64,000 nt of DNA from Sphingomonas sp. DG1-23. GTDB lineage: Bacteria > Pseudomonadota > Alphaproteobacteria > Sphingomonadales > Sphingomonadaceae. Position numbers and translations under genes: made by a program. Positions 37,207 to 45,713 of the stretch are shown piece after piece; the stretch's first letter is position 1, and each line of letters begins with the position of its first letter. The stretch covers positions 310,001-374,000 of the forward strand of contig NZ_JAVAMA010000003.1 in assembly GCF_030730875.1 (NCBI RefSeq), written 5' to 3'. The notes beneath the pieces are model-generated. The model saw only the letters and a program-made list of their open reading frames with translations, had not been told where the DNA came from and made no database searches.

Positions 37207-37515
37207 TCAGTTGCGCGGCCGCTTTCCGCGCTTTTCCTGCGCCTGCATCCGCTGCTCCATGCCGTCCACCCGGCCGTTGAGCTGATCGAGACGCTGGCCG
37301 TTGTTCTGCGCCTGGCCGGACGCGGCCTGCGCCTCTGCCAATGCGGCCTTGGCCGTGCCGTCGGTCTCCTGCAACCGCGACTCGAGTGCGTCGACGCGCT
37401 GACTCACGGGAGCGATCTGCTCTCGCACGTAGGACTTGGATGCGCAGCCACCAAGGCCGATCGCGCCAACCAGAATCACGGCTGCGGGAATACGCTTGTA
37501 CACAGTGGGCGACAT
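37207..37515 (-). CDS. Small coiled-coil lipoprotein
   Basis: A 102-residue lipoprotein: signal VILVGAIGLGGC with lipobox LGGC, then a heptad-patterned coiled coil (REQIAPVSQRVDALESRLQ..., QRLDQLNGRVDGMEQRMQ) ending in basic residues. It resembles Lpp or alanine-zipper-type envelope proteins. The start at 37515 gives a normal lipoprotein signal. Likely trimerises between outer membrane and peptidoglycan. Confidence 0.75.
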   Translation of the reverse strand: MSPTVYKRIPAAVILVGAIGLGGCASKSYVREQIAPVSQRVDALESRLQETDGTAKAALAEAQAASGQAQNNGQRLDQLNGRVDGMEQRMQAQEKRGKRPRN

Positions 37516-37643
37516 GTTTTTTCTTTCAATAATTAACCAAGTGGCACAACCCAAGCTCAGCGCCGGGGTTCCAACAATCCCGATTCTGTCCGGCTGTGCA
37601 TCTTCTCGGGCCAGTGGATCGCGGAAACCGCGCCGCGCGCCCT

Positions 37644-38261
37644 TCAATCCCTCGATTTCCGCCCGGCGTCGGGCGCGAACGGGTCCTTGGGTATCTTATC
37701 GGAACGCCGCGTCTCTCGTGCACCGGCCACGGGCTTCGCCGCGTGAGTGCCGACGCAATGGTGTAGCTCCGCAACCGCCGCGCCGCTCCCGCCGAGATCC
37801 AGTTGCTCGACCGGAACGTCGCCGCGATAGATGTGCAGTGCCTTGGACGCGGCGAAATGAGCGGGGAATTTCGCGTCGAAATTCGTGACGAACCCCTTTT
37901 TCCCGTCCGACGCCATGCCGACGACCGGGTGGTTGGGATAGCCCCCGCTGGAGAGCCGAAAGGTCAGTTTCCACCGGTCCTTTTGCTTGATCGACCAATT
38001 CTCGTTCAGAACCGAGAGATGATTGCCGCCGTCAATGTCGAGGCCGAGAAGCAGGGTCGTCTGCCCGGTTCCCGCATAGGTTTTGGTCAGGAAGCAGCCG
38101 CGTCCGTCTTTGCTCGCCGCCACCGTCCAACCGCCGACATCGCGCGCAGAATATTCCTGGGCGGAGGCATGCGCGGCCGCGAGCAATCCGCTGAAGAACG
38201 CGAACCCGAAGAATGTCGGGCGGACGATCGCCCGAAACCAGGAATGGACTAAATGCGGCAT
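37644..38261 (-). CDS. Exported hypothetical protein
   Basis: A 205-residue protein with a signal peptide (AAAHASAQ) and a beta-rich body: GGWTVAASKDGRGCFLTKTY, GQTTLLLGLDIDG, NENWSIKQKDRWKLTFRLSSGGY. The layout (periplasmic beta-sandwich with an exposed Cys) recalls small sphingomonad hypotheticals and, distantly, IalB-like proteins, but I cannot assign a family. Start at 38261 has GGAGGA 10 nt upstream. The basic tail contains a poorly conserved linker. Confidence 0.7.
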   Translation of the reverse strand: MPHLVHSWFRAIVRPTFFGFAFFSGLLAAAHASAQEYSARDVGGWTVAASKDGRGCFLTKTYAGTGQTTLLLGLDIDGGNHLSVLNENWSIKQKDRWKLTFRLSSGGYPNHPVVGMASDGKKGFVTNFDAKFPAHFAASKALHIYRGDVPVEQLDLGGSGAAVAELHHCVGTHAAKPVAGARETRRSDKIPKDPFAPDAGRKSRD

Positions 38262-38383
38262 TCGGCAGCGATCCTCCACGGCGATCTATCCCATAGCGGC
38301 GCCGTTGGCCACGAACGCAGCGCGAGGATGGACGCTCCACAGCCGATTGTACGAAGGATCGCAAGGATCCGGCTTCCGCGAGC

Positions 38384-38566
38384 TCATCGGCGCCGCGTGA
38401 ACGAAGCCCGAATCGCGAGGACGAGCAGCAGGGTCAAGGCCGCCGCCATCGCGCCAAGCTGTGCGGAACGCAATTCCCGCGCGACCGACACCGCGATCTC
38501 GACGAGTATGAGCAAGCCGGCGAGCCACAGCAGCGCCCAGCCGAAGCGAAATGCTCCGTGTTTCAC
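38384..38566 (-). CDS. Small two-helix membrane protein downstream of the RND pump gene
   Basis: A 60-residue frame with two hydrophobic segments (FGWALLWLAGLLILVEIAV and MAAALTLLLVLAI) separated by a charged loop and closed by RRR. The GTG start at 38566 is 2 nt after the RND stop; a TTG 6 bp earlier overlaps it. Position and coupling suggest an accessory subunit of the pump, as found for small proteins of AcrB-type pumps, but no homologue is recognised. Confidence 0.5.
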   Translation of the reverse strand: MKHGAFRFGWALLWLAGLLILVEIAVSVARELRSAQLGAMAAALTLLLVLAIRASFTRRR

Positions 38567-38568
38567 GG

Positions 38569-41500
38569 TCAAGTGCGGCCGCCTTCGGGTCGCGGTTCGG
38601 GCTCCGGCCGGTGCGCGCGAAGCCCGGCAAAGGCGCGTCGCAATCGCCGCTCGAACCCGTCCACGAAGGTGAACACCACCGGCACTACCAGCAGGCTGAG
38701 GAAGGTCGAGGTGAGCAGCCCTCCGATCACGGCGATCGCCATCGGCTGGCGGAAGCTGGCATCGGCGCCGAAGCCGAGCGCGATGGGCGCCATTCCGGCG
38801 ATCATCGCGACCGTCGTCATGATGATCGGGCGCGCGCGCATCCGACAGGCGTCCAGCAGCGCGTCGGTACGCGACAGTCCCCGCTCGGCAATGCCGAGGA
38901 TCGCATATTCGACCAGCAGGATCGAGTTCTTGGTGACGATCCCCATCAGCATGACCAGTCCGATCATCGCCGGCAGATCGAGCGCGCTGCCGGCCAGCAG
39001 CAGCGCCACGAACGCGCCGCCCACCGAAAGCGGGATCGCGGACAATATCGTGATCGGCTGGAGGAAGTCCTTGAACAGCAGCACCAGCACGCAAAAGATG
39101 CACAGGATCCCGGCGACCAGCGCAGTGGCGAACCCGAGCGCGATCTCCTCGCCGATCTCCGCGCCGCCGGCAGGGTCCAGCACCACGCCGGACGGCATGG
39201 CGGTGATGGCGGGAAGCGCGTTGATCCGCGCCAGCGCGTCGCCCTGCGCCATGCCGTTCAGGTCCGCCGTGATGGTGATGTAGCGCTCGCGATCGTAGCG
39301 ATCGATCTGCGACGGCCCGCTTTCGATCGCGATGTCGGCGACGCTCGCCAACGGCACCGGCCCATCGCGCCCGGCGACGCGCAAATTGCCGAGCGTCTCC
39401 AGATTCCGACGTGCTTCGTCGGCGATCCGGGTGCGGATGAACAATTGCCGGTTGTCCAGATTGAGCCGCGCCACTTGCGCGTCGAAATCGCCGCTCGTCG
39501 CGATCCGGACGACTTCGCCGATCGCATCCGTGGTGACGCCGCGTTCGGCCGCGCGCTGGAGATCCGGCCGGATCACGATCTCGGGCCGGTCGAGGCTTGC
39601 CGTCGAAGCGATGTTGGACAGGCTCCCGACTTCCCGCAATTCGCGTTCGAGGCGCTGGGCGGTTGCCGCCAGCGCGCGTGAATCGCTGCCGGCGAGGATC
39701 AGGTCCAGCCGCGCGGTGCCGTCGCCCACGGTAAAGCGTGCGCCGGGCACTTTGGCGAGACGTTCGCGGACGAGGGTTTCTATCTCGGACTTGGAGGGCC
39801 GCGATCCGCGCGGGGCCAGCAGCAGCGTCGACGACGCCAGGCGGACTCCGCTGGCATCGTCTCCGTCGCTTCCCGCCTGCCCGACCGTCGTGAAGACGTT
39901 CTCGACCCCAGTGATGTCCTTGACCGCCAGGCGAACCTCCTCCGCCAGAGCGACGGTCGTGCCGAGCGCGGCGCCCGGCGGGAGCTCGATCGAGAGTTCG
40001 GTGGTGCTGCGGTCGTCTGCGGGCAGGAATCCGGTCGGGATCAGCGGCAGCAGCGCGACCGACGCAGCGAGAAAGGCGAGCGTGGCCGCGATGGTGGCCT
40101 TGGGGTGGCCGAGGCACCATCGCACCGCGGCGAGATATGGGCGCATGAGCCGCTGGTTCTCGGGCTCGGGCGCCGCATCTCCCTTCAGGAGATAGGCGGC
40201 CATCATCGGGGTCAGCAGGCGTGCGACCAGCAGCGACGCGAGCACCGCAATCACCGCCGTCCAGCCGAAAGGTTTGAAGATGAGCCCGGCAAAACCGGAC
40301 ATCATCGCAGTCGGCAGGAACACCGCGACCAGCGTCATCGTCGTCGCGATCACTGCCTTGGCGATCTCGGCCACGGCTTCCTCGGTCGCCGCCATCACCG
40401 GTTTGCCCATGCGCCGATGCCGCTCGATATTCTCCACCTCGACGATCGCGTCGTCGACGAGGATCCCGACCACTGCTGCAAGGGCGAGCAAAGTCAGCGT
40501 GTTGAGCGAATAGCCGAGCCACTGCATCGCGGCGAAGGTCGGCAGGATCGAAAGCGGCAATGCGGTCGCGGCGATCAGCGTCGCCCGCCAATCGCGCAGG
40601 AACAGCCAGACCACGAGGATCGCGAGAAGCGCGCCCTCGTAGAGCATCGCCATCGAGCCTTCATATTGCTCCACGGTGTAATCGACCGACCCGCCGACCG
40701 GCGTCAGCGTGAGACCCGGGTTGCGGCTCTTGAGCTGGTCGAGCGCCGCGGTGACGCCGTTCGCCACCTCGGTCTCCCCAGCCCCGCGCGCGCGATAGAC
40801 GCGGAAGCCGATCACCGGCTTCCCGTTCAGCGACGCGGCCTGGATGCGTTCGCCGGCGCCGTCGTTGATCGTCGCGACCTGATCGAGCCGCAGCCGCCGT
40901 CCATCGGTCAATACGATCGGCAGCGCCGCCAATTCCGAGGCCTGACCGACGATCGCGACCGTCCGGATCGCCTGCTCGGCGCCGCCTAATTGGGTGCGGC
41001 CACCCGACGATTGCTGCTGTGCCTCGCGCAGCGCACGCGAGACCTCGCCCGCCGTGACGCCGAGCGCTACCAGACGCGCAGGGTCGACGGTCACGCGTAC
41101 CTCGCGCTGGATGCCGCCGAGGCGTTCGACCCGCCCGACGCCGGGAACCGAACGGACCGCCTTGGTCAGGCTGTCGTCGACGAACCACGAGAGCTCCGCC
41201 TCGTCCAGCCCGGGCGACGCGATCGCATAGACCAGAACCGGCGCCGCGGCGAAAGTAACCGCGCTGACGGTGGGCTGCAGCATGTCGGCCGGCAAGTCCG
41301 AGCGGATGCCGTCCATCGCGTCCTTGGTCTGGATGAGCGCGTCGGACAGCGGCTTGTCCAGTTCGAACGCCGCCTCGATCCGCACGACGCCGTCGGTGAT
41401 CGAAGTGGTGACGTGCCGCAGCCCGTCCAGCGCCGCGAGCGCGTCCTCGGCCTTCCGCGCGACCTCGGTCTCGAGCTGCGCCGGGGTGGCGCCCGGAAGC

Positions 41501-41649
41501 GCCGCGACGACCGAGACCGACGGCAGCGTCATGTCGGGCAGATCCTGCACCGCCAGCATGCCGAACCCGCGAATGCCCGCGATGGTCAGCAGCACGAACA
41601 ACAGGATCGACGGGATCGGATTGCGGATCGACCATGCCGCGAAGTTCAT
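38569..41649 (-). CDS. RND efflux transporter, inner-membrane permease
   Basis: A 1026-residue pump protein with the AcrB/MdtBC pattern: a first transmembrane helix (IPSILLFVLLTIAGIRG), a large periplasmic loop, a block of helices containing GILVDDAIVEVENIERH, a repeat of this architecture and a C-terminal helix block (IVTKNSILLVEYA). The ATG at 41649 overlaps the adaptor stop by 4 bp. The C-terminus is basic. Together with the adaptor and NodT-type channel genes it completes a tripartite exporter; substrate unknown. Confidence 0.95.
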   Translation of the reverse strand: MNFAAWSIRNPIPSILLFVLLTIAGIRGFGMLAVQDLPDMTLPSVSVVAALPGATPAQLETEVARKAEDALAALDGLRHVTTSITDGVVRIEAAFELDKPLSDALIQTKDAMDGIRSDLPADMLQPTVSAVTFAAAPVLVYAIASPGLDEAELSWFVDDSLTKAVRSVPGVGRVERLGGIQREVRVTVDPARLVALGVTAGEVSRALREAQQQSSGGRTQLGGAEQAIRTVAIVGQASELAALPIVLTDGRRLRLDQVATINDGAGERIQAASLNGKPVIGFRVYRARGAGETEVANGVTAALDQLKSRNPGLTLTPVGGSVDYTVEQYEGSMAMLYEGALLAILVVWLFLRDWRATLIAATALPLSILPTFAAMQWLGYSLNTLTLLALAAVVGILVDDAIVEVENIERHRRMGKPVMAATEEAVAEIAKAVIATTMTLVAVFLPTAMMSGFAGLIFKPFGWTAVIAVLASLLVARLLTPMMAAYLLKGDAAPEPENQRLMRPYLAAVRWCLGHPKATIAATLAFLAASVALLPLIPTGFLPADDRSTTELSIELPPGAALGTTVALAEEVRLAVKDITGVENVFTTVGQAGSDGDDASGVRLASSTLLLAPRGSRPSKSEIETLVRERLAKVPGARFTVGDGTARLDLILAGSDSRALAATAQRLERELREVGSLSNIASTASLDRPEIVIRPDLQRAAERGVTTDAIGEVVRIATSGDFDAQVARLNLDNRQLFIRTRIADEARRNLETLGNLRVAGRDGPVPLASVADIAIESGPSQIDRYDRERYITITADLNGMAQGDALARINALPAITAMPSGVVLDPAGGAEIGEEIALGFATALVAGILCIFCVLVLLFKDFLQPITILSAIPLSVGGAFVALLLAGSALDLPAMIGLVMLMGIVTKNSILLVEYAILGIAERGLSRTDALLDACRMRARPIIMTTVAMIAGMAPIALGFGADASFRQPMAIAVIGGLLTSTFLSLLVVPVVFTFVDGFERRLRRAFAGLRAHRPEPEPRPEGGRT

Positions 41650-42767
41650 CGCCCGGCCCCACGCGCATCGGCAATGCGGACGACATCGCCGTTGTTGAGG
41701 AACCCCGCGCCCTTGAGGACCAGCCGCTCGCCTCCCCCGAGACCCCGCAGGATCTCCACCGTATCGCCGTCGCGTCTGCCGGTGGTCACGCCGCGCAGGA
41801 CGACCTGCGGGGCCGCGGCCGTTCCGGCGACTTGCATGACATAGCTGCGTCCGTCGCGGATCACGACGCATTCCGCCGGCACGGCCAGCGCCGGCGACTC
41901 CCCGAAGGCGATCTCCCCGGTCACGTACATTCCCGCCCGCGCCCGGCTGCCCGGCACGAGATCGGCATAGACGATGGCGAGGCGCGAGCCGGCATCGAGC
42001 GCCGGCGCGGTCTGGCGAATCACCGCGCTCGCATTGCTCCCGTCGGGCAGCGCCAGCGCGATCCGCTGCCCCGCAGTGACGGCATTGAGTTGCGCGGCGG
42101 TGAGTTCGCCGCGCCATTCGAGCCGATTCTTGCGGATCATCCGGAACAGTTCCTGCCCGGACGGCACGACCGCCCCCAACGTGGCGGCCCGCGCAGTGAT
42201 CACGCCATCGTCCGGCGCCAGAACCAGGGTGTAGCGCAGCTCGAGCCGCTTGGCGGCGAGCAGCGCCGACGCGGTCTTCGCTTCGGTCGCGAACTGGAGC
42301 ACTTCCTGGTCGCTGATCGCGCCGTTGGCCTGCAGCCCCTTCGCGCGCCGGTCATTCGCTTCCGCCTGCGCGTGACGCGCAAGCAATTGCGTCTCCTCGG
42401 CGCGGAGCAACGCAGGGTTGATCCGGGCAAGGACGTCGCCGCGCCTGACCTGGTCGCCGACATTCACCCGCACCTCGATCAGTTGATAGCTGCCGATCTG
42501 GGTGCCGATGCTCGCTTCCTGCCACGGCGCGATGACGCCCGACGCGGTCAGGCGCTGCGGAAGGGTCACGCGCTTCGGCGTGACCACGGTGACGGTCAGC
42601 TTGGGTCGCGGTGCGGTCGGAGCAGTTTGCGGCTCCTGTGGCCAGAACAAATACGCACCGATGCCGAGCACCGCGAGAAAGACCGCGATCGCGATCACGC
42701 GCCGGACGATCGGCCTTTGCGGAGGTGTCGCGGACTGCCGTTCACCCATATTCATCGCGTCGCTCAT
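41646..42767 (-). CDS. RND efflux periplasmic adaptor (membrane fusion protein)
   Basis: A 373-residue HlyD-type adaptor: N-terminal membrane anchor (VIAIAVFLAVLGIGAYLF), lipoyl half-motifs (GVIAPWQEASIGTQIGSY and YTLVLAPDDGVI), an alpha-helical hairpin rich in Gln/Glu/Ala, beta-barrel and membrane-proximal domains. Both ends overlap neighbours by ATGA (channel stop/adaptor start, adaptor stop/pump start). Confidence 0.93.
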   Translation of the reverse strand: MSDAMNMGERQSATPPQRPIVRRVIAIAVFLAVLGIGAYLFWPQEPQTAPTAPRPKLTVTVVTPKRVTLPQRLTASGVIAPWQEASIGTQIGSYQLIEVRVNVGDQVRRGDVLARINPALLRAEETQLLARHAQAEANDRRAKGLQANGAISDQEVLQFATEAKTASALLAAKRLELRYTLVLAPDDGVITARAATLGAVVPSGQELFRMIRKNRLEWRGELTAAQLNAVTAGQRIALALPDGSNASAVIRQTAPALDAGSRLAIVYADLVPGSRARAGMYVTGEIAFGESPALAVPAECVVIRDGRSYVMQVAGTAAAPQVVLRGVTTGRRDGDTVEILRGLGGGERLVLKGAGFLNNGDVVRIADARGAGR

Positions 42768-44236
42768 CGACGACCATTCCCGTTTCCAGAGCCAATAGTG
42801 TCGCCCGGCGCGCTTTCGGCGCCGGGCTCGATGGGGGGCGCCTGCCAAGGCGTCCCGGTTCGTCGCACCAGCGCGACCCATGCCCGTGCCCGGTCGGCCG
42901 AGGCGACCACTGCGCTCTCCTGTGCCCGGTTCGACTGGCGGCGGGCTTCCTCGAGTTCGAGCTGCGCGATCGAACCGGCGCGCCAGCGGGCCTCGCTGGC
43001 CGAAAGCGTGAATTGCGCCGCCGCGAGTGCGTCGCGCGAGGTCTCCATGCGGGCGGCGGCCGATTGCTGCGCAGCCAGGGCGTCTTCGACGTCCCGAACC
43101 GCCGTCCGCACGGCAAAGACGAGCTGCGCCACTGCTTCGCGGTACGACGCCTCGGCGAGCCGGACGTTCGCCGCGCCTGCGCCGCCGTCGAAGAGCGGCG
43201 CCGTCAATCCAGCGCCGATCGAGCCGTTGGCCCAGGAATCGCTCGATCCGAGCGCGCGGAGCCACTGCCCGGTGAGCAGCGCCGTCAGGTCGATCCGCGG
43301 CAGCCGTTCGGCGCGGGCCACTGCGATCTCGGACCACCGCGCAGCCACTTCGCGCTCGGCCGCGACCACGCCGGCATGCCGGAGCAGGATCGTCGCCGGC
43401 AGCGCCGGCACGAAGGGCGGCGGTGCTGGCATGTTCCCGTCGTCCTGCGCAGTGCCCCTCGGCAAAAGCCGGGAGATCGTCGCGGCATCCAGACCGGACA
43501 GCGCCACCAGCGCGTCGACGTGGCGCCTGCAGGATTCCTCCTGCGCGATCCGCTCGGTCCGCACCGAGGCCAGATTGCTCCTTGCCGTGGCGACCGCGAC
43601 CGGCGCGACATAGCCGAATGCCAGCCGCGCCTCGATGATCCTGAGTTCGACTTCGCGCGAGCCGATGTCGCGCTCGCGGATTCCGTGGACGAGATTGCAC
43701 GCGCGAAGCGCCAGAACCGTATCCGCTATCTCCGCGACGATCGACAGACGCGCGGCCTCGGCGTCGGCGGTGCGGGCGGTCAGCCGGTGCCGTGCCGCAG
43801 TCGCGGTCTCGCGGAGCCGGCCCCAGAGATCGAGCTCCCATGCCAGATTGGCACCGATATTGGCCGAGGCCTGGGCCACCGTCGCGGTGCCTGAACCGGT
43901 CCGGTCCTTCACGCCCGATACGTTCGCCGTGACACCGACGCTCGGCTTGCGGCGTGCATTCTCGACCGTCGCTGCCGCCCGCGCCTGATCGACGCGCGCC
44001 GCCGCCTCGGCGAGCGTCGGATTGTCGCGCAGACCGGCCGCCACGAGCCGGTCGACGGCAGGATCGCCCAGCAGCGTCCACCACCCCTCGCGCTCGATCA
44101 CGGGCTGCGCCGTCTCGGCGGGGGCATTGCGCCATTCTCCCGGAAGATCGAGCGGCGGGCGCTGATATGCGGGTTGCAACGCACACCCGCCGACCAATGC
44201 GACGGGCATCAACACGAAACCGGAAAACCATCTCAC
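42764..44236 (-). CDS. RND efflux outer-membrane channel, NodT family lipoprotein
   Basis: A 490-residue TolC-like lipoprotein with lipobox VGGC, the YQRPPLDLPGEW opening, WWTLLGDPAVDRLVAAGLRDNPTL, ANIGANLAWELDLWGRL and a second repeat (GSSDSWANGSIGAGLTAPLFDGG). First gene of the efflux operon. The end lacks the common YKALGGGWE tail, which by contrast survives as a remnant at 21.2 kb. Confidence 0.92.
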   Translation of the reverse strand: MRWFSGFVLMPVALVGGCALQPAYQRPPLDLPGEWRNAPAETAQPVIEREGWWTLLGDPAVDRLVAAGLRDNPTLAEAAARVDQARAAATVENARRKPSVGVTANVSGVKDRTGSGTATVAQASANIGANLAWELDLWGRLRETATAARHRLTARTADAEAARLSIVAEIADTVLALRACNLVHGIRERDIGSREVELRIIEARLAFGYVAPVAVATARSNLASVRTERIAQEESCRRHVDALVALSGLDAATISRLLPRGTAQDDGNMPAPPPFVPALPATILLRHAGVVAAEREVAARWSEIAVARAERLPRIDLTALLTGQWLRALGSSDSWANGSIGAGLTAPLFDGGAGAANVRLAEASYREAVAQLVFAVRTAVRDVEDALAAQQSAAARMETSRDALAAAQFTLSASEARWRAGSIAQLELEEARRQSNRAQESAVVASADRARAWVALVRRTGTPWQAPPIEPGAESAPGDTIGSGNGNGRR

Positions 44237-44317
44237 CAGAAAAGAACTCCGCGCATCGGCATGTTGAAAGACGGGCGAGAGCCTCGGTCGTCCGGATGCA
44301 TCATCAGGCCGGAAAGG

Positions 44318-44351
44318 GGGGCGCCCCGCGAGGGGGGAAACGGGGCGCCCC
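44318..44351 (-). terminator. Terminator after the MipA/OmpV gene
   Basis: The palindrome GGGGCGCCCC occurs twice (44318-44327 and 44342-44351), so the copies can pair in a 10-bp stem over a 14-nt loop, 10 bp after the MipA stop on the minus strand and before the efflux operon. It is followed by a short pyrimidine run. Confidence 0.6.
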
Positions 44352-44361
44352 GGACAGCCGC

Positions 44362-45186
44362 TCAGAAGTTGTAGCTGACGAACCCGATGCCGTAGGGCTG
44401 CGTCTTCCGCTTCACGATCGGGCTGTCCTTGACGTCGCCGAGCAGGGTCGTGACGCCGCCCACGACGCCGACGCCGATCCGATCGGTCAGGCGATATTGC
44501 AGGCCGAGATCGGCCTTCGCATCGATGAAGCCGCTTCCCGCGCGAAATTGCGACAGGCCCGATGCCAGCGACTGTTGCGCATTGACGCCAAAATAGCGGT
44601 TATTGTGCTTTCGATCGCCATAGGTCGTCCCAATCGACGGGTTCAGCATCAATTTCTCGCCGAGCATCACCGGATAGGACAGGCTCGCGTCGACCAGCAT
44701 GCCCTTGGTGCTGCCGGCGACGATCTTGGTGGCGCCGAGCGTCGCCTCGAACCCGAACTGGCGGAGTTTCACGAAGCCGCGCGCGCCCAGCCCCATCGAA
44801 AGCTTGCCAATGCCCGCCGGCGCGTCCTTCTTGCGGTATCCGTCGGCGGGGGTGAGACCGACGCCCACGGTCACGTTCTCGCTGTCGAACAGATTGGCGC
44901 CGATCCCGTCCTGAAAGTTGACGAAGAAGCGATCGATCTTGATGTCGATCGCCGGGAGCGGCTGGAATCGATATTTATTCGACCCCCGATATGCTGGCAT
45001 ATAGGCGGCGCCGGCACCGATCGAGATATGATCTCCGTCCTGCTCCTGCCCGCCGCCTTCGGCCTGGATCGGCACCGCCGCCTCGGCCTCGGCCGGAATC
45101 TGTGTCTGCGCGAGCGCGGCGGCGGACCAGAAGAGCGGCACGGCCATGATTGCTGCGCCACCGGTCATCATCGTCGTAAGTTTCAT
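44362..45186 (-). CDS. MipA/OmpV-family outer-membrane protein
   Basis: A 274-residue beta-barrel protein with a signal peptide ending ALAQT. Family elements: ISIGAGAAYMPAYRGSNKYRFQPLPAIDI, NVTVGVGLTPADGYRK and a C-terminal YGIGFVSYNF. These proteins scaffold murein hydrolases or serve as small barrels; several are induced with efflux systems. The preceding hairpin separates it from the efflux operon, although its position suggests joint envelope stress functions. Confidence 0.88.
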   Translation of the reverse strand: MKLTTMMTGGAAIMAVPLFWSAAALAQTQIPAEAEAAVPIQAEGGGQEQDGDHISIGAGAAYMPAYRGSNKYRFQPLPAIDIKIDRFFVNFQDGIGANLFDSENVTVGVGLTPADGYRKKDAPAGIGKLSMGLGARGFVKLRQFGFEATLGATKIVAGSTKGMLVDASLSYPVMLGEKLMLNPSIGTTYGDRKHNNRYFGVNAQQSLASGLSQFRAGSGFIDAKADLGLQYRLTDRIGVGVVGGVTTLLGDVKDSPIVKRKTQPYGIGFVSYNF

Positions 45187-45220
45187 GAATAATCCCAACA
45201 AGTTGATTGTTTCTGCCAGT

Positions 45221-45589
45221 TCAATTCCAGCTGACCGCCGGGAAGCAGCTTCCATCGAAGACGAAGAGATTTCCCTCGGGCCCGGACTTCGCGCGCCGAT
45301 GCTGCCGCGACGGGTCGACCAGATCGTCGATCTCCTGGATCTTCGAATTGTCGAAGCCGGCTTCGTGGAGCTGTTCACGCTCCGCCTCGACCCGGGCGGC
45401 CCCGTGCACCCGGCGGAGGATCGCGTAGCGCCGCAGCGCCTCGAGCCGCGGATTGGCGAGCGGCAGCGGACCGGTCGGCAGCCCGAGGATCCAGCCGCGC
45501 TTGCGACTATTGGGCCGCAGGCTCGAGATGGGGTCGGCGCGCGACAATGCGACCACCGCCCTTTCGAGCGGCGTCAGTTTTTCGGACAT
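45221..45589 (-). CDS. Hypothetical protein, basic, unknown function
   Basis: A 122-residue soluble protein without signal or membrane segment: SEKLTPLERAVVALSRADPIS, a basic GLPTGPLPLANPRLEALRRYAILRRVHG centre and an acidic-then-basic end finishing FDGSCFPAVSWN. ATG at 45589 has AGGAG 9 nt upstream. No family recognised. It precedes the MipA/OmpV gene by 34 bp. Confidence 0.6.
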   Translation of the reverse strand: MSEKLTPLERAVVALSRADPISSLRPNSRKRGWILGLPTGPLPLANPRLEALRRYAILRRVHGAARVEAEREQLHEAGFDNSKIQEIDDLVDPSRQHRRAKSGPEGNLFVFDGSCFPAVSWN

Positions 45590-45635
45590 CAGGGCTTTCT
45601 CCTTCCTGCCCTGAGACACCGACAGATCGGGGGAC

Positions 45636-45660
45636 CCTCACCAAAAATGTGGGGCTTTTT
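45636..45660 (+). terminator. Possible rho-independent hairpin, plus strand
   Basis: CCTCAC (45636-45641) can pair with GTGGGG (45649-45654), one U-G pair, over a 7-nt loop, followed directly by CTTTTTGTT. It lies between the hypothetical gene and the TonB receptor stop, both on the minus strand, so it may block antisense transcription or terminate poorly in reverse. Confidence 0.35.
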
Positions 45661-45713
45661 GTTCGCCCTTGCAGAAAGGGAGGAATTCGGCCCGCGCGTT
45701 GCGGCGCCGGCGC

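Noticed and set aside
38384..40591. 735-residue frame within the RND pump gene
   Set aside because: Nearly all of it is an out-of-frame reading of the pump. Only its last 60 codons beyond the pump stop were kept as a small membrane protein.
41646..44231. 861-residue version of the adaptor protein
   Set aside because: The extra N-terminal half reads the channel gene out of frame; the adaptor starts at 42767 with a membrane anchor and ATGA overlap.
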